Source of the DNA: Parelaphostrongylus tenuis
Lineage: Eukaryota > Nematoda > Chromadorea > Rhabditida > Metastrongylidae
DNA length: 64,000 nt
Assembly: GCA_019055375.1 (NCBI GenBank)
Contig: JAHQIW010000772.1
Span: 171,599 to 235,598, forward strand
Direction of reading: 5' to 3'
Positions 49,029-61,100 of this stretch are shown piece by piece. The notes beneath the pieces are model-generated. The model was given only the letters and a program-made list of their open reading frames with translations, had not been told where the DNA came from and did not search any database. The number at the start of each line of letters is the position of its first letter. Position 1 is the first letter of the stretch. A program made the translations under genes and the position numbers.

Positions 49029-49155
49029 ATGCTTTCATTATTATTTGAGCCAACTTGTCATGTGGTCTGGTAAGGGCTGTTGTACAGCTCGATAAACGTG
49101 TTTCGTCTTTACAGACTCGTCAGTCGGGCAGGACCCGTCGTCTTTCGATCTTCGA
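49029..49155 (-). repeat. Hammerhead repeat, family 1, minus arm of inverted composite
   Basis: A truncated minus-oriented unit ending at ctttcgatctt, where a plus unit starts with cgaatttgagcgtggtctta. The same junction is found at about 14,438. Confidence 0.8.
49087..49129 (-). ncRNA. Hammerhead ribozyme, type I, near-intact
   Basis: On the minus strand: core CTGACGA, stem II GTCT-GTAA-AGAC, GAAACACGTTTA. Stem I GCCCGA/TCGAGC has one mismatch and stem III one C-T mismatch. Confidence 0.75.
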
Positions 49156-49518
49156 ATTTGAGCGTGGTCTTAATAAAGCGCTTAAAATAAAGGTATAATA
49201 TGATAAAAATACCAGCAAAAAAAAAATCGAGGGCGCAAACGCTCTGTGTTAGGTGAAAATATCGTTTGACATGGAGTGTAAAGCGTTCGTCTTCAAAAAT
49301 TCTCTGTAAGGGAGCAGAGCTCCCGAAAGAACTGACTTCAGAAATATCGAAAAACGACGGGTTCTGCCCGAGTGACGAGTCTGTAAAGACGAAACACGTG
49401 TATCGGGCTGTACAAGAGCCCTTACTAGACCACATGACAAGTTGGCTCAAGTAATAATGAAGTTGTTTATTAAAATTTGAGCATGGTCTTAATAAAGCAC
49501 TCGAAGGAGAGGTATAAT
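49156..49518 (+). repeat. Hammerhead repeat, family 1, plus arm with start of a second unit
   Basis: A complete unit, then the first 60 bases of another (aaatttgagcatggtcttaa). Confidence 0.8.
49366..49408 (+). ncRNA. Hammerhead ribozyme, C3 mutated
   Basis: Stem I GCCCGA/TCGGGC is perfect, stem II GTCT-GTAA-AGAC and GAAACACGTGTA are at consensus, but the core is GTGACGA (C3 is G). The same C3 change is seen at 20,198-20,240. Confidence 0.65.
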
Positions 49519-50939
49519 TCTTAGAAGCTTAAAAGAAGAGCTTTGTTCAACAAGAAATGTTCGAATGAGAAACATAGTGTTATGTTTGTTCTTACAGCAT
49601 AATTAAACAGCCGTATTGAAAACAAAGTGCACCACTGAAATCTCCAAGATTAGAGCTATTAGATAATACAAAAACTTATAAAGAGAGCAAAGGGCGAGAT
49701 CGAAGTAGAAGCGGATAACGTAAGTGGATCAGTTACGCAGAACACAATGTCCTTTTGGCTGTTGTAATACACTGAGAAGCCCGTTCAGAAAACTGAAAAC
49801 ATTATTGGTTTTTCTAAGATTTGTCCTATCGATTGATTGCTAAAAATCCAAGAAAAAATTCTGGTCACCAAGAAGTTTTCCATTAGGGAGCAAATATCGT
49901 TTCTGCTGTTTTAGCCCGCCAATAAAGCCTTTTTGGAAACAAAAGTCATGAAGGAGATTAAATGTGCTATGCAAGGCATTTCTGACCATTGCGGTACACT
50001 AGCAAATTTAATTTGTAATGAAGACATATGGGATACTTGCAACAAAAATCAGTTATGAATTACTGATATAAAACTATATCATTTTCAGAGGCAGAAAACA
50101 AGTTGAAGTAATGACACTACTGAGAAGCTACAAATTTCTTTGTGAGTTTTTCATTCTACGCGGTAACCATCAAGACAAAATCATCACTATGGTTGGTTAT
50201 TGTAGCCATTGTTGGTGAAAACAGAAAACCCGTTATAGAGCTAATTTTAATAAAATCTATAAGTAGCTTCTAAGACCATACAAATTCTTTTAATATAAGC
50301 TATCGAACGATTATTTATATATCAAAGCGACAGAAAAATAAGAGAAAATGAATAGAAAAATAGTGCTTTTCCGTTAGCTGAGCGCCGCTTTGAATCTTCA
50401 AAAAAAAAAAATCATTTCACGGCTGTTTTTGACGATCTAATGACCACTCGATAGCTTAAATCAAAAGAATCTGAGCGGTGCATCCCATCTTTAAGAATAC
50501 CTTTTGATTGCATTGATGGAACAAAAATAATTTTTTTTCTTATTCAAAGATTTCTCGTTCACAATGTTCGCTGACCATGTAACTGGACATACACTGATAT
50601 GTTACCTACAGGTGAAGTGAATTTGCACTTTACCCATGGCGTGACATTTTCGTCGACGAATCCTCCATGTAAGCGGATTTCTCCCGAAAGGGAACGGCAC
50701 AGACGGGGTACACTGTGCAACTGACGAGGCTGCAATCATCATAATGCACTGTGCAGATCCCAGTACTTCTTGCATTCGATTCGTTTTTTCGCATTCGCTC
50801 TCCACAAAGGTCTGCGAACTTTATGCACTGCTTCGGCTGTTGCTTGAGAATTTATCATCTTCACAAATTTCATAGAATGCTGATCAAAACAATACCCTCG
50901 GTAAACCGTAGGTAGCCGTGCTAAGACGTTCCCTCAGAC
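49519..50939. other. Non-coding stretch
   Basis: Nothing recognised. This is also where plus-strand N-terminal exons of RIOX1 might lie if the 51 kb segment is inverted, but none was found. Confidence 0.45.
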
Positions 50940-51055
50940 GCTTGTTGATTGACTGCGATTGCTCGGGGAGGAGATCGAACAAGCCCCTTTCTCATCACCA
51001 AGCTTCCTAATGCGTTAGCTAACCACTGCGCCATCTCGCTCTAAGAATTTCATTA
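50940..51055 (-). repeat. tRNA-derived SINE, type A
   Basis: On the minus strand: GATGGCGCAGTGGTTAGCTA (box A) and ttgttcgatctcc (box B). It lies next to the RIOX1 exon at 51,081. Confidence 0.65.
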
Positions 51056-51080
51056 ACAGAATAAAAATCAAACAACATAC

Positions 51081-51412
51081 AGCGATATGTTCCTTGAGGT
51101 GATTCGGATACACACGTCCAGAGCCGTTCATCGTAAAGCGTACACCACCTTTGTATTCCGCTATGTTTATATTGGTACCGTACTCCAAATAATCCTATTT
51201 GAAAAGTGAAAATATCAAAAGGAAGATTCCACTTAAAAAACTAATCTCATGTCTGATTGACATGAAAAGTGCACAGTTCACTCTCTCGTACATTTCTTTG
51301 TAAAAAACTTACATTTTGCACCACTTCTACAAAACTTTGGGTGGAAAATAGATTGCCAAAATAATTCGGAGTTTTGCGCTTCAATATCAACGCTCCATTT
51401 TGAAAGAAATCT
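51081..51412 (-). CDS. RIOX1: RIOX1/NO66 upstream exons, on the opposite strand to the rest
   Basis: Two exons of the ribosomal oxygenase RIOX1 (NO66; C. elegans jmjc-1), a nucleolar JmjC enzyme that hydroxylates ribosomal protein uL2. Exon 51,412-51,313 encodes DFFQNGALILKRKTPNYFGN and on to VVQN, with acceptor TTGTTTAG and donor GTAAGT. Exon 51,194-51,081 encodes DYLEYGTNINIAEYKGG ... GSGRVYPNHLKEHIA, with acceptor CAAATAG and donor GTATGT. Both match the segment just N-terminal to the JmjC core. The next expected residues, a [GL]xxSVQLVNPQTF block, are encoded at 52,165 on the plus strand in matching phase 0. No such block was seen further down the minus strand. The first exon or exons, which in orthologues encode a long disordered N-terminus, were not found. 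The arrangement implies an inversion or an assembly error. Confidence 0.85.
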
Positions 51413-51475
51413 CTAAACAATAGTAGATGGCGTCGACAAGTATTAAAAACTATAGAGGTTTAATGTGATATAGAG

Positions 51476-51600
51476 TGATGTGCAAATCTATTGCGTCAGC
51501 GGACTCGAACCCGCTTCTCACTCTAATCAGGAGCAAGTGCTCTAACCCGTTACACTACTGACGCCCGCTTTGCCATCACTCTTTCTACGCTACAACACAT
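51476..51600 (-). repeat. tRNA-derived SINE type B, inverted partner
   Basis: On the minus strand: GTCAGTAGTGTAACGGGTTA (box A) and cgggttcgagtccgc (box B), then tgacgcaatag. It is paired head-to-head with the copy at 51,614. Confidence 0.7.
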
Positions 51601-51613
51601 CAGTAGTAAAACG

Positions 51614-51775
51614 AGCATCAGTGGTGCAACGGCTCAGAGCGCGCACTTCGGGACAAAGTAAGATGCGCGTTCGAGTCCCGACTGACGCAAAAGATTTTGC
51701 ACTTCACTCTGAGCACTAGGTATATCTATAACATCATACCTCCGGTAAAAACGGTCAAATAAAAAGAATTGTATT
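51614..51775 (+). repeat. tRNA-derived SINE type B
   Basis: gcatcagtggtgcaacggct (box A), gcgttcgagtcccgac (box B), tgacgcaaaaga, and the tail ccggtaaaaacggtcaaa. The opposing copies leave a 13-base gap and could form a long hairpin. Confidence 0.7.
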
Positions 51776-52164
51776 TGATCATATAAAGGCCTAATGTGAA
51801 AACCGATCCTGCTTAACCATTTCCGTACGGTGAAAGTCGTTTTCCGATTCCCCATTTTTTAGAGGCATATTTCGTTGGACAGAGCTATTTCTTAAGAATT
51901 TTAGTGATCAATCGAGCCTGAATGTCGGCAATATGAACAATATGTTTGGTATTAGCAAGGCCTTCGTTATGAGCTGCAGCAAAGATTGAAACACGTGCAT
52001 TGCATTCCATAAGTGCTCATAACAGGCCTCATAAGAGGCTTAAAATATGCTGTGAGGATATATTAAAATGAAGCGAGTTCTTGAAAAACAGTCGAATGTA
52101 AATGTATAATGATATACATCGTCCTCAGTTCATTAATGCGTTATACTCTGTTATCGAAGTTCAG

Positions 52165-55100
52165 CTCGGTCGATCTGTGCAACTTGTCAATCCACAGACT
52201 TTTGTCGATCGAGTATGGTATCTGTGTGAAGTGCTTCAAGAGATGTTTGGATGTTTTATTGGTGCAAACACGTAATCCTTTGGTGTTTGGCTTTGTAACT
52301 GTGCTCCCCAGCACTAGTCGAGATGATACGATTCAGATACTTGACTCCTGCTGGCTCCGCTGGGTTCGCTCCTCATTGGGACGAGATTGATGCATTTCTG
52401 CTGCAGCTAGAAGGAAAAAAGTACTGGAAAGTGTGTGCTCCTGACTCTATAAACGAAAAACTGCCGAGAGAATCGAGCGGTTCGTGCCATTTTTGTGTCT
52501 GCTTGGATATATACGATTGTAGTGCAGTACGGTCACGGATCTCATCGCATTTTGGTCAAAGAAATTACGTCGATCAATATTTTACTGGTCATTTTTCAGT
52601 AAGCTTGTTTCCGAACAGGATACATGTACTGTTCCTCAAATAAGCTGTCATATTTGTTGTAGCGACTAAACATACATTTCCAACAATAGTCTGATAGAAT
52701 GTCCCGAGTCTTTTAACAGGTCTGCTATGGCACCTCGATAGCATACGTATGTTCGGCGTTCTCTAGCGCCTCTTCAGTAGCGCATGCCCTACGGCTCGCC
52801 TCTGGTAATGATAGCAGTCAGCCCCGAGGAAGCATTACTTTACGTCAATTAGAAGGATTACTTGATATCGCTGTGTAGAGTGATTTGTTGTTGATTCCAT
52901 CAGACTTTTCAAACATTCAATAAGGCTATATTGAATTTTTGAGCTAGGTCTCAAAATAGTCAATCGGAAGGTAATATTATGTATGCTTCCGTAACAGCTG
53001 TAAGCAAGTCAGTCGACAATCAGTTACTCCAGACCGCGACATCAAGTAATCCTTTCGCTTAGTGTGGGATGATAGTTCTTCGGCACCGATTGCTATTGTT
53101 AGCAGAGGTGAGCCGTAGGGCATGCAATACTGATGAGGCTCGCGAGAGCACCGACACGTGCTTATAACAGCGAGATGCCATATGAGACCTCTCAAAAGGC
53201 TCAAATTATTCTGTCAGACTATGCTGAATTTCTGAGCGAGCTCTCAGCATAGTCGGTTGGGAAGTATTATGTTGAATGATGTGTAAAACTTTGAACTGCA
53301 GACAGGAGTTGAACTAGTGTCCCCTTTCTCAGAGGGTGCGTGCTAAGACTTGTAATACCTGGCCTTCTGTTCTGTTATTACTCGTTCAGCGAGTTCCTAT
53401 AGATTATATGAATCTATTAGTTGTAAGTGTAACTGGTTTAAAGACCGACATGTGTTTACGAGATCGAACCGTTGACGGTTGGATGGTCACAGATTCGACT
53501 TTTTGTATCGTAGAAAGAGCGACAGCACAGTAAGAACTTCGACAATATTAGCACGGCCCTCGGAAAAGGTGAAGTAGAGATCAAGTCCCGTTCGAGGATT
53601 AAAGTTTTGCATATTACTTAACATTATTGGGTGCATAGTTATAACACTATGAAACTGCTATGGACAGCTGTCAAATAGAAGGAAATCCTATGGAACATTC
53701 ATTTGTGATTCTACACATTTTCAGCTGAATAATTTATAGATAAAAAATGTAAGTGTGAAGCCTCAATAAGATTGGCCAATATTGTGTTCTCTCGTATACT
53801 CTACAAGAATTCGGATTTATCAGTGTTCACTTAAGGAAATTTTACTGATGACGACATGAAAATCCGTAAGCCGACGTATGAAGGTTGGATTGAAGCTGGA
53901 GACCTGCTATATATTCCTCGGGGATTCATTCATCAAGTAGGTTTCCTGCTTAACATTGAGGAATTTCGGCCAATATGAACTTCTTGGAATTATCTGAAAA
54001 CTACACCTGTTCTCGACGAAAATGCTCCGGATCATTACGATATTAGCTGGTAAAAATACAGTTTGATAAAAGTTTGATTGTACAGCTTTGGAATAAGGAG
54101 GGCAAATTTTTGAGCGTTGATGTGATTTGAGAAGAAATGTTAGAGATATTATCATTGTAGAATCAGGGACTTCCTGTTTGACAAGCTAATGTATTGATTC
54201 TATTAGAATGGTTGCAAAAAATTTCAGAATTCCTTTTCCAAACGAGTATTTAAGAGTGGGTGTCTCTGAGACAAAATAGTCAAAAGGATAGTGAGGAAAA
54301 GAAGAAGAGGGGCCACTTACAACGAATACCGAGGGGTATGTGCACTTTGGAAAAATCGAGGATTAGAACACGATATTTCCGTCATTCCCTCTCTATCCTT
54401 TTGACTGTTTTCTCTTGAAAGCACTCGCCTTCATACACGTTCATGGAGAAGTATTTCGTAATATCTTCATTCGACTGATTCTATAAACCTCACTGAAGAA
54501 CAATAGTAATCTGATACTATGATAGCATGTTTTGACCCTTTTATGAGATCTTGTATGGCACTTATAAAGTACGAGACAGGTGACTTGCTCTTCCGGGCTC
54601 CCCTGTAGTACGGTATCTTTCAGTTGCGCCGAACCCTCACGGGGAACATACTCCTTACTCATGAAGGAACGCCGATTTACTATTAACTATCGCGTGTCGA
54701 GTGAGGAAATCCCCCGACACTGCAGTGACCAACAGCGAACATTCTACCAGCCCAGGAGCGCTCGACGGTTGCTCACTCCAATGCTGGGGCGGCATCGATT
54801 CCTTTGTTAGTAGGGCTGTTTCCCATTGCAAGAGATTGGCTGGATCGAAAGGCACCATACTACTGAGGAGCCTGGAAGGGCCGAAACAGGCGTCTGTCTA
54901 GTTTTTTTTATAAATTTGCTCCTAGACCTCATAAAAGGCTCGAAGAATGTTGGCATATTATCAGATTATTTCAAAATCTTTTGTAATATCATAATATGTA
55001 ATGAAGGCCCCAATACCGAGCAGAATTCATTGTCAATGACTGCGCTTATCTTGAATAAGTTACTGGATACGGCTTTATCGTATCTTGCTGACATCGCCCT

Positions 55101-58100
55101 TTCGCAGCAAAGATATGAGATCAGAACTCAAGATCGGAACACTCCGTCGAAGACTGCAACGGTTCCAGCTGGAAAACATCAGGCCTCAACATTTCTACAA
55201 TGACATATGGTGTCGTCACAATGGTTACTGGTAGTTCTTATGTATGTGCTTCCCTAAACGTAATTTCGGTCCTATAGATCACTTTTCGCTGAGTTCTAGA
55301 AAAAATCTGCGCTTCCTTTTTTCTGTGCAACATTTTATATCTAACATAGGAACTGAATAAGCAGAAAATACGGAATGGTGTATAGATGATCCAACGTCGT
55401 TTATACACTATTCCGTATTTTCTTCTTATTCAACTCCTGTGTTTACCATTATGGGCTTGTATGCTGTCAGCGCTTAACACTTTGGCAATCAACCAAACAA
55501 AATGACTGGTCATTGCATTGAAATCAATATTGGTCTAATAGTCATAAATCCTTTTAAACTTGCGCGGACAACAAATCGGACAACATTCAATACTGAGTCG
55601 TTTCGGAACAACCTTTTTTATGAGTTTAGAGACTGTATCAATGTAATTAAGTTTCTCTGAGCTATGTCGTCTACAAAAAAATGACTTTGTGGAAGGTGCG
55701 ATCTAAGATGTTGTTTCCTAAGACTTCTTTGATAGTCCTACAAATGTGGATTATGCTAGAAGAACTCATCATATGAATTAAAATCAAATCTTGGTACTTT
55801 TCCTCTAAAAGAGAACAAATGAATGTTCGACCTTACTCGCTATACTCAAAATTTTCATAGGAGTGTTAGTAATCATGCGAAAGTTGAGATTTCTAGCTAT
55901 ACCCCCACATGATCGGTTTTTCAAAACACCCTTTTATAATGCTGTAAAATCCATAATGAAATTATGCTGCTCATTGCCAAGCGTTTTTTTCTTATCTCGC
56001 TTATAATTCTCTGGAGAAAGAATCTTCCTTAGCTTTCGATAGCATAAGTAACAAAGAACTCAAAATGTATTTGATTTTTGGAAAAGCTCTTTTGATAGCG
56101 CTGTACAAGGAAGAAAACATTTGTAATTTCTAGTATTTCTAATGCAGTTTTCGTAGTCTTATGATCATTCATATATCCCTAAGAGATTTGAGTGGTGAGC
56201 AAAAACACGGGCCTTAGAGGGAATCATTTCGTCCTCACCATACGAATGGTCATAACACTGCGAAAAATGCAGTAAATTAATAGTAGTTTCGAATATTACT
56301 TATCACAATAGATGTCAGCTCATCAGGTTTATGAAGCGAAGTCGCATTCCCGACGAGACCTGTTAAAGGTTGGTGGCCGATACCTAACATAAAGATGTTG
56401 AAGAATGAATGGTCGGGCAAATGTGCCTTGGTGGTATAGTGGCAGAGCACGCGTCCCCGGATAAGATGAAACGCGGATTTGATTCCCGCCTGAGGTCGTG
56501 TTTTTGCTCACCACTCAATTCTCCCAAAAACATTTGTGCTTTACAACTCGCCGGAGAAAGCTCTTTCTTTGGACTGTTAGTTATCATTCGAGTGAATTAT
56601 TTCATCGCTTTGTTTATATCGATTGATAAACTGGCGAGATACACATGTGAGGTGCAACTTATTATTCAATTACGATCTATTTCATCCGCTTTGAAAGAAA
56701 CTTCATAGAAAACGATTGATCAAGATAATTCAAGATTTACTGCACACGCTCGTGTGCTTTTCGTGCTTCCAGTATATTATACTCGTGATAAAAGTGAAGG
56801 CGCGCCACCAATGTAGATCATAATTTTATTTTGGCTTTGACGGCGTTCAAAATGGTGTTTTTGAAAAACTGCCCACGTAATGCTGTACTCAGAGATTTGA
56901 GCTTTTTAATGATCACTAATATTCCTATGTAAAACTCTTGTGCAGCGAATGTGGTCCAATATTTATTTGTTCCCTTATAACCGAAAAGTATTCAAATCGT
57001 GTGTAAAATGAAGATTTCAAGTGAAAAAATAACCGTTCTACTAAGTCAAGTGGGTTCATGATTATAAGTGTTATTCATGCCGATAACTTCGAAAAGTGTT
57101 TTCTAGCTAGGTTTTCTAATTGATTTCTGATTAACACGATTCAAAATGAGGAGCGTTTGAAAATGAAGTTCTCTAACGTGCCAGCTTTCATTTACATGTT
57201 CACTGCGTTCATCTAGGAAACTCAAAAAAAGTAATATTTTAAAAAATTGATTGAAAAGTTGTTTACGTGAGGTCTCCTCTGATAAATAGTTTTTCGGTTC
57301 TCTATAGTTTAACCCATCATTCTTTTGAGATCAAAAATATCAGTGATAAAGTGCTACAGAAAGAAGACATTGGTCATCTCTTTGCTTCAAAGTTGTCAGA
57401 ATTTTCGATATATTGCATCTAGTTACCCATTTTGTTTGAGTTTGTGTTGAATTGTCGCTGCGGATATAGTGTAGATGGAAGAGGCATTTTGAAAGGTTTT
57501 TGAACTTTTTGAAAAATTTTTAAAGGCTCCAATGTTACAGAAATTTTTGCAAAATAATGCAATATCAGATATAACTTATACGTTCTAGGCAACCACATCG
57601 AATGATGTTCACTCTCTTCACATAACTATTTCAAGTGGAAGACATTGGTCGTTCGCCGATCTTATGGATAAACTCGTCAGTCCTTTTTGTTTCATGCTGA
57701 GATTCAATTCCATTCATGCATAAACCTTTTAATTTGAGATAATTTTCCCCTACCTTTTTTCGTCGATGTTTATAATCCGAACAGTGAAACCATTATAGTG
57801 TATAAAATTTCACCTAAGAAGGTACAGTAATGTAACCAGATTCGTAGCTTGTGATGTGACTGCGTTGCTGAACTCATTCAAAAATTCAAATTTTTCTGAG
57901 ATCAATTTTAGTCGAGATAGAACTAAATTATCATTATTATAACTGCATTTACCTTTAAAACGGCAGAACAGAGACTTTTCTGTGACCCTATAAAGTTCCT
58001 CTGAGCTGCTTCATTTTGGAAAATTTTGATATAAGAGCAACACCTCGAGCCTGATGTTTCGTATCTTCAAACTCGATACGCCATTATGCAGTTCTCGAGC

Positions 58101-61100
58101 AGCGCGCGCTCGTACGGCACCATCGTGTCCCTCACTCTGCCTTTTTCTTATCCCTATTCTTATTCATTTGGATTGCTGGCAACCACACCAGTTCTAAGTT
58201 TTGCTCGTATCTCAGAATTTCTTAGTACTTAGTCATTGGATTAGTCAAATACGGCTGAAAAAGGCAGAACGAGTGCTAGAGTAGTGTCGTTCGAGCGCGT
58301 TTCTCCAGAAAGACATTGGGTGCGGTCTGGTAGGCACAAAAACGTCAGGCTCCAAGTCCTGCTCGTATGTCAGCATTCTTGTGGTTATACTTCATGTTGT
58401 GTCGTGTCGTAAAAAATTCGGCACTAAATGAAAAGTTCAAATTATTGAAAAGTGCTTGATCGTTCCTTGAGGATCGACATATATAAATCATATGTTTGAG
58501 GAGGCCATACGGATTCATCTTTCTTGGTCGAAGATGACGCTTATTTCCTTAGCGTGTGAAATCCTTTTCCAAAAGTTTATCGTATTCATTTGGTTGTTTC
58601 TCAAAATACTAACAATGTAGAAATTCAAATGTACCCAAGAGAATTCAATGGCAAACAAAAATTCTACCTCAAATGGGAGTTGAACCCGCGTTTCACCTTT
58701 AGCGGGAAATGTCGAAATTGTGTTTTATTCGGGATACTTCCTTCTCGTCTTATCTTTCGTAATCGAGCATGGGTAATTGTTTTTTTTTTTTACCTTTTGG
58801 AACGGAGTGCCTTCCACGGAGTGCACGCGTGCTCACTTGGGTTCTTCACCGGTCAGAGATTTTTCTATAGGCTTATTGTAGTCATCTGATAACTTGGGAT
58901 ACGCTGATTCTCACAACAGGCCCGCTGTCTCTAAAGGCCTCCATAGTGCACTGCTGCAACAAGAGATATTCATGTTTCGCATTTGGAGTTTCTTCGTACA
59001 TATGAGTTGTTCGCGGAGTAATAGAATATTACGAAAGTTCTAAAATTTACTCCTCAAAAGAGAAAAATAACTTAAGTAACGAAAGCATTACTTGCCGTCC
59101 TGAAAGGGTTAAATTATGTAGTTGAGCTGCGGTTTCTCGCAGATGGGGCAGTGACTGGATGCGCTACAAAAGGATTGTGCTGTGAAAATACTGATTAGAT
59201 ACCATGCAGTTTATAGGGAACCTAATATCATCTCCTATGCAACTCAACTGGTAAAGTTCATCATCTTAAGGTGATGTTCTTTTCTCTAAAAGTTTCATTT
59301 TTTGAAGGAGAAACGTGTTGGAGACAGGGCGCAGGACAAATGCTCTTATTGTCAAACCAGGCATCCCACGCTTGTCGATTTTATATTCATCATTTTCAAA
59401 CTGATATGAAAGCTGGTGAAGATCTGAAATACCCATGCCAATGCAAATGTCGTCGTTGGGACTATCGGACATAGTTCATAGGAATTTACCGCAAACTCCT
59501 CCTCCCTCGCGTACTGAAGTTCCCGACGAATTCCTTCTAGTCTGGTGGCCGATGTGGACATTGACTAGTTTCTAACAGGGGATGGAAAAGGTCGAATATA
59601 ACCACAATTTGGATGATACTGGTTAATGTACTGAGTCACTTCTTTGTGCCGAGGTTTGATAATCAGAAAAATCTTGGTCTTCGTTGTGTCAAATGATGAG
59701 TAAATGTACCCGTATTCATGTACTATTGAGTTATATAGGAGTACCACTACAGTAAATGGTTGATTTAGTTCAAATATTGTTGATAATTTCTTTCCACTTC
59801 ACTCTGTCAATTTTTTTTATTATGTGGCCTTGATTTTGAAGGTCCCTGAGGCCGTCACTACGCGAAAATCGTTGGGAGATGAGGAAATCACTTCCAGTGG
59901 GAATGCTTGATATGGGTGGAGTAGCAGACACTGATTATCGACTAGATGAGCTCTTTGAAGAGAAGTATGTCTTTCGAGAAGCAATTAGAGAGTTTATAAT
60001 TTTAATTATTCTAATGAGTTAACAACACTGCTAACAATATATATATATACATATATATATATATACATATATATATGCATATGTATGTGTATATACATTT
60101 ATATATATATACATATATATGTATGTATATTTGTGTATATATGATCGACGATGTTGTATAGCTGATATCTGACAGAAGCTCAATAAATACGGTGTAATTT
60201 TAAAGGTCTAATAAACTTACAGATGGAAGGCGGTTCTAGATAGTCATATGACAGTGCTCCAAAAATCTTTGAAAGAAGTCTGTGACGGTGGGATCGACAT
60301 CATGGCTCGAGAGTTTGTGAAGACTGCGTTGCCTCCAATGTTGACTGACGGTGAGTGTCGGGCTAAATCTTTACTACCTTTTTTTCAACACCAAGATTGT
60401 TCGAGAAATATAGTCTGCAGCACTAAATGTCAGCATTTTTCTGGCGTGGATGGACATTTTGCTCAAAGCGCGAAGCGCCGGACGTTAATCAATTTTGAGG
60501 GATGCTCTATGCACTGAACTTCATCAGGCGTCGTGAGAATAAGTCACTGCAAATTTGATCCGTAAATGACTTACGGTCGCTCATTGATACATCACCTTAA
60601 TGTTTTGCCTCTTCAAGAAGGTTAGATGTAAGTTCTCAGCCATGAAAGCAAAGAAGCTGATAAAACTGGCGCACAACATTGAATCAGCGGCCAAGATAGC
60701 ATTTGCAATATTCTTCCAACAACTGTGCTACATTAGGGGAAGTATTTCTTATCAGACTGAATAAGATATACCGTTTCATTCGACTGCTTTTGTAGACCTC
60801 GCTCAAAAAAATGTTCTTATAGCCACTTAGCATGTTTTGAGTTTTTTGCGAGGTCTGGAAGGGCACTTATACAGTGCTGGACAGGCACGTTCCACCCCTT
60901 ACAGGTTCATCAGTAGCACGGTGCTTTTCGGTTCAGCCGATCCTTTGGGGATACACACATACTTATAAAGGATCCGACGCCAAATAACAAATCATCGCAA
61001 GTCAGGTGATAAATCCTCCGACATTGCAATGACCAATGGTCGAGCTCATGGCTGATAAATCGAATCATACCTTTTCGTTCACGTGCTTTTATAGATCTCG

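Noticed and set aside
51893..52023. A minus-strand frame of about 43 codons (FAAAHNEGLANTKHIVHI) next to the inverted RIOX1 exons
   Set aside because: Considered as a missing RIOX1 N-terminal exon or a ribosomal L20-like piece. It matches neither convincingly and has no matching phase.
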